Origin: Methylomonas sp. AM2-LC
GTDB lineage: Bacteria > Pseudomonadota > Gammaproteobacteria > Methylococcales > Methylomonadaceae
NCBI RefSeq assembly: GCF_039904985.1
Contig: NZ_CP157005.1
Location: 4,297,501 to 4,361,500, forward strand
Length of the DNA: 64,000 nucleotides
Reading direction: 5' to 3'
How positions within the stretch are numbered: position 1 is the first letter of the stretch; each line of letters opens with the position of its first letter. The notes under the pieces are model-generated. The model saw nothing but the letters and a program-made list of their open reading frames with translations, searched no databases and was not told the origin of the DNA. The position numbers and the translations under genes were made by a program. This document shows, piece by piece, positions 27,109 through 36,779 of this stretch.

Positions 27109-28152
27109 ATGAGCATTCTTTTATCCCATATCAGCAAGAATTTCGGCCAATTTGCGGCAGTAAATGATGTCACATTGGAAATCCCGGCGGGGGAGCTGGT
27201 TGCCTTATTAGGCCCATCCGGTTGCGGAAAAACCACTTTGCTGCGCATCATTGCCGGACTTGAATCGCCTGATCAAGGTAGCGTACTACTGAATGACGAA
27301 GATGTTACCAAACAACATGTTAGCCGTAGAGGCATAGGCTTTGTGTTTCAACATTATGCTTTATTCCGACACATGACCGTATTTGATAATGTTGCCTTTG
27401 GTTTGCGAGTTAAAGCTCGCAAAGAAAGACCCAGCGAACCTGAAATAACCAAAAAAGTACATAAGCTCTTAGAATTAGTGCAGCTAGACTGGCTGGCTGA
27501 ACGTTTCCCAGATCAATTATCCGGTGGTCAACGACAAAGAATTGCTTTGGCACGTGCATTGGCCGTTGAACCGAGTGTGTTACTGTTGGATGAACCCTTT
27601 GGCGCTTTAGATGCCAGTGTTCGCAAGGATTTACGCCAATGGTTGCGAAATCTGCATCAGGAATTGCATGTCACGAGTATTTTTGTGACTCATGATCAGG
27701 AAGAAGCAATGGAAGTGGCTAGTCAAGTGGTAGTATTGAATCAAGGGCGCATTGAACAACAAGGCACACCTGCTGATATTTACGACTATCCCAGCAATGC
27801 TTTTGTTTCAAAATTTATTGGTCAAACAAATATATTGCATATTGATCAACATGATGCAGCCTGGTTAGAAAGTACGGGCGTTGTCATCGAAAAAGCAAAA
27901 GGTATAGTTGCTCATATTCGTCCGCATAATATCGATATAGAAAAAGCGCCAGATACAACTGCATCTGAAATTATCTTAAAAGATTGGCAACATTTAGGAT
28001 CGACCATACGTATCGAATTATTGAATACTCAGCTGAATGGCGGAAGTCATAGTTTATTTGCTGAGATGCCTAATGAGCGGTTTAAACAATTAAACCTTAA
28101 TAAAGGCGACAAAGTGTCAGTGTCTATCAAGCACGCCCACTGGTTTAACTAA
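27109..28152 (+). CDS. cysA: Sulfate/thiosulfate ABC transporter ATPase CysA
   Basis: This 347-residue ATPase drives the CysTW permease. Walker A is [12 protein letters not shown] (about residues 36-47), the signature [15 protein letters not shown], Walker [13 protein letters not shown], and the switch histidine lies in [11 protein letters not shown]. The C-terminal TOBE-like domain (about residues 240-345) is regulatory. I chose the ATG at 27109-27111 because it gives the standard N-terminus [13 protein letters not shown]; a longer frame starting inside cysW would add residues of no family likeness. About 48 bp separate it from cysW. Confidence 0.95.
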   Translation: MSILLSHISKNFGQFAAVNDVTLEIPAGELVALLGPSGCGKTTLLRIIAGLESPDQGSVLLNDEDVTKQHVSRRGIGFVFQHYALFRHMTVFDNVAFGLRVKARKERPSEPEITKKVHKLLELVQLDWLAERFPDQLSGGQRQRIALARALAVEPSVLLLDEPFGALDASVRKDLRQWLRNLHQELHVTSIFVTHDQEEAMEVASQVVVLNQGRIEQQGTPADIYDYPSNAFVSKFIGQTNILHIDQHDAAWLESTGVVIEKAKGIVAHIRPHNIDIEKAPDTTASEIILKDWQHLGSTIRIELLNTQLNGGSHSLFAEMPNERFKQLNLNKGDKVSVSIKHAHWFN

Positions 28153-28232
28153 GCCCAATGATAACCACAATGCTCGATATTTCCCAGAAAATTGGCAATC
28201 GCCCACAGAAACAGGCTTAAATATCAACCTAT

Positions 28233-29126
28233 ATGAATCTTAATCAACTTGAATTACTCCGCATTCTGCAAGAAACTAACTATAATCAGTCGAAAGCAGC
28301 AGAAAAACTGAATGTTGTACAATCTGCAGCCAGCAGACAATTGCAGTTATTTGAAGAAGAACTAGGGTCCCCCATATTTGAGCGCCACGGTAAAAAATTA
28401 TTGGGTTTAACGCCACTGGGCGACCGGGTAATGGAGCAAGTTGACAATATAAATCAGGCTAAAAAAAATATTCAGGCCATTGCCGATGATTTCCGTGACA
28501 ATCGTAATGGCACCTTACACATTGCCACTACCCATACTCAAGCCAAATATTTGTTGCCTGGACCCGTGCAAAAGTTTCGGGAAAAATATCCGGGTATCAC
28601 CATCTACATGGTGCAATCATCTCCAGACGATTTAATCCAGCTGTTACATCATCACAGGGCAGATATTGCCATCTGCACAGAAAAACTTGATGAAGATGAC
28701 AAACTGATCGTCAAACCTTGCTATGAATGGCAGCATATTGCGGTTGTGCCACGTCACCACCCATTAGCCCAAGGTGATATTACGCTGGGAAGACTCGCCT
28801 CTTTCCCCATCTTAACTTATTCTCCAGGATTTACTGGGCGCTCAAATATTGAAAAAGCCTTTAAAAACGCCGGTAAGGAATTGGATATTACCTTATCTGC
28901 TGCTGATTCAGATATTATTAAAACCTATGTTCGCTTGGGGCTCGGAGTCGGTATTATTGCTGGCACCTCTTACGAACCCAGCAATGACAATGATCTGGTA
29001 GCCTTGGATTTATCGCATCTTATTCCACGTTCGGTGACTAAAATTGCTTATCTAAAACATTTATATTTACCTTCCTACCTAAAATATTTTATTGGTGAAT
29101 TGTTATCACGATCAATACAAAAATAA
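28233..29126 (+). CDS. LysR-type regulator, CysB/Cbl-like
   Basis: The 297-residue protein has an N-terminal winged helix (residues 1-60, KAAEKLNVVQSAASRQLQLF, FERHGKKLLGLTPLG) and a C-terminal periplasmic-binding-protein-like effector domain. The HTH resembles CysB and Cbl, which sense O-acetylserine/N-acetylserine or sulfate-derived ligands and control sulfur uptake. Its place 80 bp after cysA, on the same strand, supports control of sulfate assimilation. Whether it acts on the upstream operon or on itself is inferred. Confidence 0.85.
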   Translation: MNLNQLELLRILQETNYNQSKAAEKLNVVQSAASRQLQLFEEELGSPIFERHGKKLLGLTPLGDRVMEQVDNINQAKKNIQAIADDFRDNRNGTLHIATTHTQAKYLLPGPVQKFREKYPGITIYMVQSSPDDLIQLLHHHRADIAICTEKLDEDDKLIVKPCYEWQHIAVVPRHHPLAQGDITLGRLASFPILTYSPGFTGRSNIEKAFKNAGKELDITLSAADSDIIKTYVRLGLGVGIIAGTSYEPSNDNDLVALDLSHLIPRSVTKIAYLKHLYLPSYLKYFIGELLSRSIQK

Positions 29127-29381
29127 TTCTTAATGTACTTGACTACAAAAAAAGCAGCATCAACAATAAATACTCTGTTTAGATTACAAAATTAACTGTT
29201 AAACTCGTTTTTGGCAGATCAAATCAAATTAGCTACGCATAATTTGCGTTTTTATCATATATGGCGAATTTGTAGTCATTTTTTCAATTAAATCACTTAG
29301 AAACTTTGCAAAATAACGTTAGACTTAGCGTAACCCCTTTTAAGCCAGATTATACTTTTTAACTATTTGGAGAATGTCATT

Positions 29382-30494
29382 ATGAAAATAGGCTTGATAA
29401 AGGAACTAAAAATCAAAGAAAACCGAGTGGGTTTAACTCCGGAAGGCGTTAAGACTTTGACTGAAAATGGACATCTAGTCCATGTTGAACAGGGTGCAGG
29501 CATAGGATCAGGCTTCAGTGATGAGATATACCGTCAGGCTGGCGCACTGCTCGTCACTAGCGATGAAGCATGGAATCAAGAATTAATTATCAAAGTTAAA
29601 GAACCGATTAATGAAGAATATAAAAATCTGAAAAATCAGCTAGTTTTTACTTATTTTCATCTTGCGGGCGTTGCACCCGAATTAACGACTGCTTTACTAG
29701 CTGGAAAAACCGGCGCTATCGCCTATGAAACATTAGAAGATGAGAATGGTAGGCTGCCATTGCTGGCACCCATGAGTGCTGTAGCAGGAAATATGGCTGT
29801 ACAAATGGGCAGTTATTATCTGGCGGCACATAATGGCGGCAAAGGCATTATGCTTGGCTCTGTGCTTGGCAAAAAATACGGCAAAGTTTTAATCATTGGC
29901 GATGGTGTAGTGGGATTTCATGCAGCTAAAACTGCAATTGGACTAGGTGCTAACGTGACTGTCGCAGGACTCTTTGCAGAAAATGCCTCTCACCTGCATC
30001 GAGAAATTTCTGCAGACATTAAATTTATTATTTCCTCATCTACCAGCATTGCCGAACAATTACCCGACACCGATTTACTCGTCGGAGCCGTTTTGGTGCA
30101 CGGTGCTCGTGCATCTCATTTGATTAGTTCGGAAATGGTAAAAAGCATGCAACCAGGGAGTGTTCTGGTTGATGTTAGTATTGATCAAGGTGGCTGCATT
30201 GAAACAGCCCATGCCACCAGCCACGACAATCCCGTGTATACCGAACATGGCGTTATTCATTATTGTGTAAGTAATATGCCAGGAGCTTTTCCGCGTACCT
30301 CAACTCAGGCACTAACCTCAGCAACCTTACCCTATATATTAAAACTCGCTGATCACGGCTTAACAGCATTAAACACAGACCCTGGCTTTGCCAAAGCGCT
30401 AAATACCTATCAAGGGTATATTACCTACAAGCCCGTTGCTGAAGCTTTGGGGAAATTAGATCAATATCGTGACAAACCGGTGAGTTTCTCTTAA
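29382..30494 (+). CDS. ald: Alanine dehydrogenase
   Basis: Ald converts pyruvate and ammonia to L-alanine with NADH, and back. In methanotrophs it can serve nitrogen assimilation at high ammonium. The 370-residue length is the family norm. The N-terminus MKIGLIKELKIKENRVGLTP is the alanine dehydrogenase/PNT signature, and the Rossmann region reads LIIGDGVVGFHAAKTAIGLG. Substrate-side phrases LFTYFHLAG and YCVSNMPGAFPRTSTQAL are present. I chose the ATG at 29382, which has a GGAG site about nine bases upstream; an earlier TTG at 29367 is the start of the longer frame. Confidence 0.94.
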   Translation: MKIGLIKELKIKENRVGLTPEGVKTLTENGHLVHVEQGAGIGSGFSDEIYRQAGALLVTSDEAWNQELIIKVKEPINEEYKNLKNQLVFTYFHLAGVAPELTTALLAGKTGAIAYETLEDENGRLPLLAPMSAVAGNMAVQMGSYYLAAHNGGKGIMLGSVLGKKYGKVLIIGDGVVGFHAAKTAIGLGANVTVAGLFAENASHLHREISADIKFIISSSTSIAEQLPDTDLLVGAVLVHGARASHLISSEMVKSMQPGSVLVDVSIDQGGCIETAHATSHDNPVYTEHGVIHYCVSNMPGAFPRTSTQALTSATLPYILKLADHGLTALNTDPGFAKALNTYQGYITYKPVAEALGKLDQYRDKPVSFS

Positions 30495-30510
30495 TCTGAA
30501 ATGGTAGGGA

Positions 30511-30620
30511 ACTTCGAAAAACCTGGCTTTTGTGCTTCGACAGGCTCAGCACGAACGGTAGGCTATTGATATATATACCACCGTTCGCCCTGAGCTTGTC
30601 GAAGGGTGGTTTTTCGAAGC
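30511..30620. repeat. Long nested inverted repeat
   Basis: Inner arms CTTCGACAGGCTCAGCACGA (30535-30554, and beyond) and its complement at about 30580-30604 are flanked by outer arms ACTTCGAAAAACC and GGTTTTTCGAAGC, giving a hairpin of about 110 bases. The CTTCGACAGGCTCAG type is a widely dispersed intergenic element in many Proteobacteria. It lies after ald and before the convergent batD stop, so it may also act as a two-way terminator. Confidence 0.85.
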
Positions 30621-30781
30621 TCCCGGTAGTCATCATCTCACACTAGTTGTTATAGTTGCTGGCTTAAGGAAGGGCATCAATCACAACAGGTGTTGCCAGC
30701 ATGGAAGCTGGCATCAAGCCAAAATAGAAGTATCCACGGAGCCATTTCCGCTAGCAAAAACTGAATGGCTAGCCAACTTGC

Positions 30782-32461
30782 TTATAACTTATAAAGCGGC
30801 TCCAAACCAGTATCTTGCTCTGGTGGTTTACCTTGTGGTTTAACCCTTGCATTAAAAGTTTCCCATAATAACTTTCCCTGCCAAATTGATGTCTGTTCTG
30901 AATAAAGGTATTGATTTAAGCCTTCAATTTCAGCCGCTAAGGGTGTAGGACAATACTTGGCAATTTCCGCTAAACTATCTGCAGAAAATTCCGTTTTGCC
31001 CCACTGTAGCAAAACCTGCTTCGCTAACTGCGGATCGTTTTCAAGACAAGCTGATTTGAGGTCTGCGTCACTAATGGTTTGTGGCGCTGCTTGCCTGATT
31101 TTTTTTTCGGGTACAGATAAAGAGCGTTCGTGGCGATAAAAAAATAAAATGACCGTTAATAACCAACCTAAAGCTAATAATGCAGAGACAGCTTGCCAAA
31201 TACGAACATCATCAACATCTGCAGCTTGTATGCTATTGATTTGATTCGGCACTGACTGACTGACACTCGGAGTAGGCATGGTTTGATTTGCTAACTCAGC
31301 ATTAGCGACTGCTTTTATAGTCACTGCCGGCAAGCGGGCAGTTTCGATTTGCTGGGTTTTAGTATTAAACCAGCTAATTTCGATAGGGGGTAATGCAAAA
31401 TCTCCCGGCTTTGAGGGAATAAATGCAATTTTTTCTTCACGTATTGCTGTCAAACCATCACTTTGCTTATCTTCTTTTAAAACCGGCTGATCGGGATAGC
31501 TTTTCAATCCATCAATAGGTGTTGCTGCCAATAATTCTGGCAATTGACCCACAGTGGAGCCTTTTGCGACCAACTTCAGGGTTCTGGTTAAAGGTTCACC
31601 CACTTTAGTCTGTAAGGTTTGTGCAGACCAGTCATCACTAATCTCTAGAGATTCTGCACTTAACCAAGCTGCAGGTTTAAAACTTTCAGGTACTGGTTGA
31701 ACATTTAAAGTGATCGCTTTTGAAACAATACGGCGTGTTTCACTGGTTTGCTGATTAAAAAACCCATTAAATTGCGGACGATGAGAGGAAACCACTTCTG
31801 CACTTAAATTTAGCGGCGCAATAGTAACGGAACCACTTTGTTGCGGAAAAATCGCATATTTACGTTCTGTAACCGCATAATCGACGCCATTGATTTGGGT
31901 CGTATAGGTACTATCTTCACCCAGTTTTTCGACCACCGCATCTTTAAGTTGAGGCTCTTCAAGTTTGGCTTGAATAATTTGCAAGCGTCGAAAAAAGCGT
32001 AACGTATACAGCACTTGAGATTGTACATAAGGTTTGTCTGGGGTTGCCGTCACGTCCAGAAACATATCATCATTACTTTGAGGGGTACTTTGGTTGGCAG
32101 TCACATTAAGATGTAAAGGCTTACTCAGATCCCTACCGAAAGAAATGGGAGGAATCAACAATTCACCCGCCTGCTTAGCCAGCAAACTCACTACCCACTT
32201 TTCACTACGGCTACTTTGACCGTTAACCCAAGACACATTACTACTGTGTTGCTGATCGAGATATTCAAAATTTTCCTGTAAAGGCGAAAAATCTGGATTG
32301 CCGTCTGGTTCTTCACTAGCCGTAAAAATAAGCTGAAATGAGTCGTTCAGGTAGATCGGATTGCGATCTACAGAAACCTGTATATCTGCCGCCTGTACCG
32401 ACAGACTTATTAGTAATAAAGGTATAAGCAGAATTTGCAATAATCGCATTAATGTTACCAT
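30782..32461 (-). CDS. batD: BatD-family protein
   Basis: The 559-residue membrane protein has a Sec signal (about residues 5-24, ILLIPLLLISLSVQA), a large periplasmic part with repeated beta-sandwich-like segments (DIQVSVDRNPIYLNDSFQLI, PYVQSQVLYTLRFFRRL) and one transmembrane helix near residue 425 (ALLALGWLLTVILFFY) followed by a cytoplasmic tail of about 110 residues. This is the architecture of BatD, the last member of Bat operons. Bat proteins form a membrane complex linked to stress tolerance, with the exact role unresolved. Its start overlaps the end of the batB/batC fusion by seven bases. Confidence 0.88.
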   Translation of the reverse strand: MVTLMRLLQILLIPLLLISLSVQAADIQVSVDRNPIYLNDSFQLIFTASEEPDGNPDFSPLQENFEYLDQQHSSNVSWVNGQSSRSEKWVVSLLAKQAGELLIPPISFGRDLSKPLHLNVTANQSTPQSNDDMFLDVTATPDKPYVQSQVLYTLRFFRRLQIIQAKLEEPQLKDAVVEKLGEDSTYTTQINGVDYAVTERKYAIFPQQSGSVTIAPLNLSAEVVSSHRPQFNGFFNQQTSETRRIVSKAITLNVQPVPESFKPAAWLSAESLEISDDWSAQTLQTKVGEPLTRTLKLVAKGSTVGQLPELLAATPIDGLKSYPDQPVLKEDKQSDGLTAIREEKIAFIPSKPGDFALPPIEISWFNTKTQQIETARLPAVTIKAVANAELANQTMPTPSVSQSVPNQINSIQAADVDDVRIWQAVSALLALGWLLTVILFFYRHERSLSVPEKKIRQAAPQTISDADLKSACLENDPQLAKQVLLQWGKTEFSADSLAEIAKYCPTPLAAEIEGLNQYLYSEQTSIWQGKLLWETFNARVKPQGKPPEQDTGLEPLYKL

Positions 32462-34251
32462 TTAAGGGGATGTGCAGCTTTATCGTGCTGATTGTAAAGA
32501 TACTTAAACTTGCGTTTTAACAATCCTGTTGGCTCATCAGGGATACGTTTCAACAATTGTTCGTTTGCCCGTGCAGTTTCATCCTTTTCTATTTCATCCG
32601 CACTTTGAGCGGTGTGTGGTTTGGAATCCTGACTAGCATCGGTTTTATCGGCTTTTTTATCATCACCTTGTTGCTCGTTTTTATCTGCTTTATTAGCTTG
32701 TTGATCTTCGCCAGAGGACTGTTTTTCTTGCTTCTGGTTATCTTTTTGCTCAGACTGTTGCTGCTGAGCTTGTTTTTGATCAGCGTCTGTCTGGTTCGCT
32801 TCACTTTGCTGGGATTGTTTTTGTTCAGCAGATTGCTGTTTCTGTTGTTGATCTTTTTGATCAGATGTCTGCTGATCCTGTTTCTGTTGTTTTTGTTGCT
32901 GTTGCAACTGCTTTTCAACCAGATCCTTATTATATTGGGCATCCTGATGATCAGGCGCATGTTGTAAAGCCTGATTATAGGCCTGAATGGCTTCTTCTAA
33001 TTGACCTGCCTTTGCCAGTGCATTGCCGCGATTATAATAACCATCTGTCGTTTGTATATTTTTTAGGGTTTCCGCAGCCTGTTGATATTCTCCAGCCTTA
33101 TATTGAGCTGCGGCACGCCACTCTGAGTTATCGAATTGATCTGCAGCTTGTTTATACTCTTGTTTCTCAAACGCTTGCTGCGCACGTTGATTGGGGTTTT
33201 GCCACAAACTTTGCCAATCCAAGGCCTGACTGTTCCGTGGCAGGGGTAACAGACATAAACCTAGCCAGAATAATACGCCCTTTCTAAACCGCAACGCCGC
33301 CCACGGTAACACCAAAAATAATAACCACGGGCCTGTTTCCTCCCATTGCTGTAATAATTGTGAGCTTTCAGCAGTTTTATTATCAGCCGGTAACACATTA
33401 AACAAACTATGCAATTTTTCAACATCTTCATCACCGGCACTTACTAGCTGATAAAGACCATGACCACGCTGAGCCAAACTTGCCAGCACGCTACTCTCCA
33501 ATCGGGCTACCACAATATTTCCACTGGCATCTTTGAGAAAACCACCACCCTGTTGCTGTATAGGCGCACCATCTGCAGTTCCTATTGCCAAAACAGATAA
33601 TTGATAAGCGCCTAGCCATTTATCAACATCTGCTTTAGGATCGACGCTTGCAGTGACTAACAAAATATGTCCTTGTGTAGCACCTGCTTGTTGCAATAAT
33701 TCTGCTGCTTTATGTACGGCAACTTCTGTATTACTACCTGGGCTGGGCATAATATCAGTAGTTAATGCTTCTAGTTGACTGGATATGGTTGAGGTGTCTG
33801 TCGTTAGTGGTGTGACTGTAAATGCATCTCCCGCATAAACCATGAGTGCTGTTTGCCCATCTTTGCGCTGTTTTAGCAAATCGGCAATTTTATAGCGGGC
33901 TTTGCTAATGCGACTGGGCTTTATATCGGTAGCATCCATAGTCGCGGATAAATCCAAAGCAATCACTAAGGCCGATTGATTACGAAAAGCCGGACTCGGA
34001 ATACGTTGCCAGGTGGGGCCAGCCAAAGCCAAAATACTAAGCACGCCCACTATTCCAGCAACCCAAAAACGATGACTACTCTTCAACAACGGCTGTTCTG
34101 TTAATATAAAGGGCAACAATTCCGCATCGCAAACTTCACTCCAATTTCCACGGCTTAGTTTGTGTTTAATCAATAACCAAAATAACAACCCCATCGGCAC
34201 CATAGCCAGTAACCACCAGGGACGCAAAAAATGAAACTCTGCAAAATTCAT
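32455..34251 (-). CDS. BatB-BatC fusion: VWA domain plus TPR and Gln/Lys-rich tail
   Basis: The 598-residue protein joins two Bat components. Residues about 1-320 are BatB-like: membrane helices at the N-terminus and near residue 310, around a von Willebrand A domain with a MIDAS site (ALDLSATMDATD). Residues about 375-450 are BatC-like TPRs (YNRGNALAKAGQLEEAIQAY). They are followed by a low-complexity stretch of about 110 residues rich in Gln, Lys, Asp and Glu, then a short conserved end (LKRKFKYLYNQ). The ATG at 34249-34251 overlaps the stop of batA (ATGA), which fixes the start; a longer frame would begin inside batA. The long disordered tail separates the TPRs from the C-terminus. Confidence 0.9.
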   Translation of the reverse strand: MNFAEFHFLRPWWLLAMVPMGLLFWLLIKHKLSRGNWSEVCDAELLPFILTEQPLLKSSHRFWVAGIVGVLSILALAGPTWQRIPSPAFRNQSALVIALDLSATMDATDIKPSRISKARYKIADLLKQRKDGQTALMVYAGDAFTVTPLTTDTSTISSQLEALTTDIMPSPGSNTEVAVHKAAELLQQAGATQGHILLVTASVDPKADVDKWLGAYQLSVLAIGTADGAPIQQQGGGFLKDASGNIVVARLESSVLASLAQRGHGLYQLVSAGDEDVEKLHSLFNVLPADNKTAESSQLLQQWEETGPWLLFLVLPWAALRFRKGVLFWLGLCLLPLPRNSQALDWQSLWQNPNQRAQQAFEKQEYKQAADQFDNSEWRAAAQYKAGEYQQAAETLKNIQTTDGYYNRGNALAKAGQLEEAIQAYNQALQHAPDHQDAQYNKDLVEKQLQQQQKQQKQDQQTSDQKDQQQKQQSAEQKQSQQSEANQTDADQKQAQQQQSEQKDNQKQEKQSSGEDQQANKADKNEQQGDDKKADKTDASQDSKPHTAQSADEIEKDETARANEQLLKRIPDEPTGLLKRKFKYLYNQHDKAAHPLKW

Positions 34252-35234
34252 GAGAACCTCAATCGATATGTCGCCAAACCAACCGTCAACAACACCGCCA
34301 CTGCTAGAGGCCAATAGTAAAGCTCGCTCTTGGGTCGAAAATATTGTTTGTCTTTTTCTACAGGCTCTAGTTGATCGAGCAGTCCATAAATTTTCTCTAA
34401 CTCTTCACTGTTGCGGGCTCGAAAATAATGTCCTCCGGTCATATCAGCAATAGCAGTCAAAGTTTTCTCGTCCAAATCTGCTGATGGATTTACCTTACGC
34501 ATACCAAATAAACTACGTACCATCATTTCATCTGCACCTATACCGATGGTATAAATTTTAAGCTGTTGTTTTGCAGCTAATTCTGCTGCCTTGAGCGGTG
34601 TCAGTTCGCCTGCTGTATTTGCGCCGTCAGTGAGTAAAATTAGTACGCGGCTATCGACTTTTTCATTTTGCAGGCGCTTGATGGCTAAACCAATTGCATC
34701 GCCTATAGAGGTTTGCGGCTCATCTTCAGTAATCCCTATAAATGCTTCATTTAATAAAGTCCTTACGGTTTTACGATCAAATGTTAAAGGCACGTGTAAA
34801 TAGGCCCGAGTACCAAACAAAATTAGTCCTAATCGGTCACCCACTCGGCGTTCAATAAATTGCCCTGCTACAAACTGAATTGCGGTGAGGCGATCAACAT
34901 TTTCATTTTTGATTTTAAAATCGGTAGCCTCCATACTTTTGGAAACATCTACTGCCAACATCAAATCTCGACCGCTAACGGAAAGCTCAATAGGCTCCCC
35001 CAGCCATTGTGGACGTGTAATCGCTAGCACCAGACAAAACCAGGCTATATAGGCTACCCATAAACACCAGGGTTTATTGGAACTCAGAAATTGAGTCTGA
35101 CCACCAGCAAAGTCGTCTAGAAACGGAACTTTCAAAGCCGCTTGTTCTACTTGAGGCTCAGCGGGTAGTAATAAACGCAGTAAAACAGGTAAAGGTAATA
35201 ACAATAACAACCAGGGCCAATATAAATGCAACAC
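34248..35234 (-). CDS. BatA-type VWA-domain membrane protein
   Basis: The 328-residue protein has two N-terminal membrane helices (about residues 3-22 and 58-78), a VWA domain with the MIDAS motif AVDVSKSMEATDF (about residues 90-102) and further ligands around LLTDGANTAG, and a C-terminal transmembrane helix (LAVAVLLTVGLATY). This is BatA. It begins with GTG overlapping the TAG stop of the DUF4381 gene (TAGTG) and ends overlapping the ATG of the batB/C fusion, so three neighbours are translationally coupled. The MIDAS site is complete, suggesting metal-dependent binding. Confidence 0.9.
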   Translation of the reverse strand: MLHLYWPWLLLLLPLPVLLRLLLPAEPQVEQAALKVPFLDDFAGGQTQFLSSNKPWCLWVAYIAWFCLVLAITRPQWLGEPIELSVSGRDLMLAVDVSKSMEATDFKIKNENVDRLTAIQFVAGQFIERRVGDRLGLILFGTRAYLHVPLTFDRKTVRTLLNEAFIGITEDEPQTSIGDAIGLAIKRLQNEKVDSRVLILLTDGANTAGELTPLKAAELAAKQQLKIYTIGIGADEMMVRSLFGMRKVNPSADLDEKTLTAIADMTGGHYFRARNSEELEKIYGLLDQLEPVEKDKQYFRPKSELYYWPLAVAVLLTVGLATYRLRFS

Positions 35235-35758
35235 TATTTTGTCCTTAATTCTTGACTGATATTATTAATCTGCGGTTTACTCGGCTTTTGGCACTTAAGC
35301 CAACGCTCACAAAGCTTAAACAAAGCATCTAAATCCAGATCTTCTGGTGCAGAACGCTGGTATTGACTCTCTGCCAGACAGCGACCAATCCCTTTACTAA
35401 ATGGCGCATCATGCAAGTGAGTATCCAGATAGCTTAACCAGTCTGATCCACTCAAACTAGCCACATCGCTTCTGGGAGCATTACTAATAGCAACCCGCCG
35501 CAACCAAGTAGATAATGCTCCCAGAGTTTGTAAGTTATCCAGATTTTCATCTGCTCTGATAGTCACCAACACTTTAGCAGCTACTTTTAATACTGTTTTA
35601 CTTTTCAATCGCTTATATAAATAGACAACACCGAAACAGCACAACAATATTAAAACAGCAAGCATATACCAACCCGGCGCAAGAGGCCAAATACTCACGG
35701 CTTCAGGAAAATGAATGTCTTTTAACGGCAATTGTTCCATAAATTCAGTTAACAACAA
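35234..35758 (-). CDS. DUF4381 protein of the Bat operon
   Basis: The 174-residue protein has one membrane helix (about residues 30-50, WYMLAVLILLCCFGVVYLY) after a short N-terminus with LPLKDIHFPEAVSIWPLAPG, and a cytoplasmic domain with the phrases LSTWLRRVAIS and SDWLSYLDTH. This matches the DUF4381 family, which occurs almost only between the DUF58 and BatA genes of Bat operons. Its function is unknown; a bridging role in the membrane complex is a guess from position. It overlaps batA by one base. Confidence 0.85.
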   Translation of the reverse strand: MLLTEFMEQLPLKDIHFPEAVSIWPLAPGWYMLAVLILLCCFGVVYLYKRLKSKTVLKVAAKVLVTIRADENLDNLQTLGALSTWLRRVAISNAPRSDVASLSGSDWLSYLDTHLHDAPFSKGIGRCLAESQYQRSAPEDLDLDALFKLCERWLKCQKPSKPQINNISQELRTK

Positions 35759-35787
35759 TAATGGTTATGATTTCGCAATAGCACGCC

Positions 35788-36717
35788 TTAAGCCATGGAA
35801 TTAGCAAAATATTTACCCTGCAAGAGCATGACAACATCCATCGCTTGCAGAGTAGTGGTACAGCTGAGCCAACTCAGCCCTGTTTTACGGCAAAGTTGTT
35901 GCAAATGCTGCTGCCTGTTTTGAAATCGTGTTTGATAATCTTGCAGCAATTTTTTATCGCCACTATCAACCAGAATGTCACGCAAACTATCAGTAAAACG
36001 ATGACGACCTTTTACGGGTAATTGAGTTTCCAACGGATCAACAATCTGTACCAAAACCACATCACAATGTCGACCCAGATCAACCAGATGACGTTCTGCA
36101 GCAATATTCATTCCGCGAAAATCACTTAGAATAAAAACTTGACTGCCTGGATGAGCATGATGCTGCAAACGACTTAATACATGATCCAGACCATTGACAG
36201 CCTGCCCGTTATAAACAGGTTTGACTAAGGCATTAAAAAAATGTAGTAACGCCGCTTTACCCGTCTGTGGTTTTAATTCCAGACACCCAGCCTCACTAAA
36301 TATCTGCCCACCAATCCGATCACCGCGCCGCAGTGCAGACCAAGCTAAAAGCCCTGCGAATCTTGCCGCTTGTACCGACTTAAAAACGCCGCGTGTAGCA
36401 AACATCATGGCAGCGCGGTAATCAACAGAAATAAACACAGGTCTTTCGCGTTCCTCCTTGAACACTTTGCAATGCGGTTTGTCGGTGCGTGCCGTCACTC
36501 GCCAATCAATGCGACGCACATCGTCCCCTGGTTGATATAAACGTGTCTCATCAAAAGCCATTCCCCGTCCTTTTAGATGAGAAACATAATTACCGCTTTG
36601 CACCGCACGAATTTTCACCTGTTGTAAATCCAGCGCAGCGGCTAGCTTGGAAAGATCAATCAAATTTCTTAAAGTCACTTCAACCCGTTCACTACCAGGT
36701 AAGACATGCGTGTTCAT
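35788..36717 (-). CDS. DUF58 domain protein
   Basis: The 309-residue protein carries the DUF58 signature near residues 45-85 (SHLKGRGMAFDETRLYQPGD, then DDVRRIDWRVTARTDKPHCK) and a VWA-like C-terminal half (VFILSDFRGMN). It has no membrane helix, so it is probably cytoplasmic. DUF58 proteins nearly always follow a MoxR ATPase, as here, and are proposed to link the ATPase to the VWA membrane proteins. The gene lies 62 bp after moxR and 29 bp before the DUF4381 gene. Confidence 0.9.
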   Translation of the reverse strand: MNTHVLPGSERVEVTLRNLIDLSKLAAALDLQQVKIRAVQSGNYVSHLKGRGMAFDETRLYQPGDDVRRIDWRVTARTDKPHCKVFKEERERPVFISVDYRAAMMFATRGVFKSVQAARFAGLLAWSALRRGDRIGGQIFSEAGCLELKPQTGKAALLHFFNALVKPVYNGQAVNGLDHVLSRLQHHAHPGSQVFILSDFRGMNIAAERHLVDLGRHCDVVLVQIVDPLETQLPVKGRHRFTDSLRDILVDSGDKKLLQDYQTRFQNRQQHLQQLCRKTGLSWLSCTTTLQAMDVVMLLQGKYFANSMA

Positions 36718-36779
36718 TGCTTATAACCGTCTCAGTAATAGGTAAGGGAACTTTCGGACACAGTAAAACTAAGCATCAG

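Noticed and set aside
32557..32967. Long plus-strand frame rich in Leu and Phe opposite the batB/batC fusion
   Set aside because: It is the complement of the Gln/Lys-rich low-complexity tail; the hydrophobic look comes from complementing CAA/AAA codons, not from a membrane protein gene.
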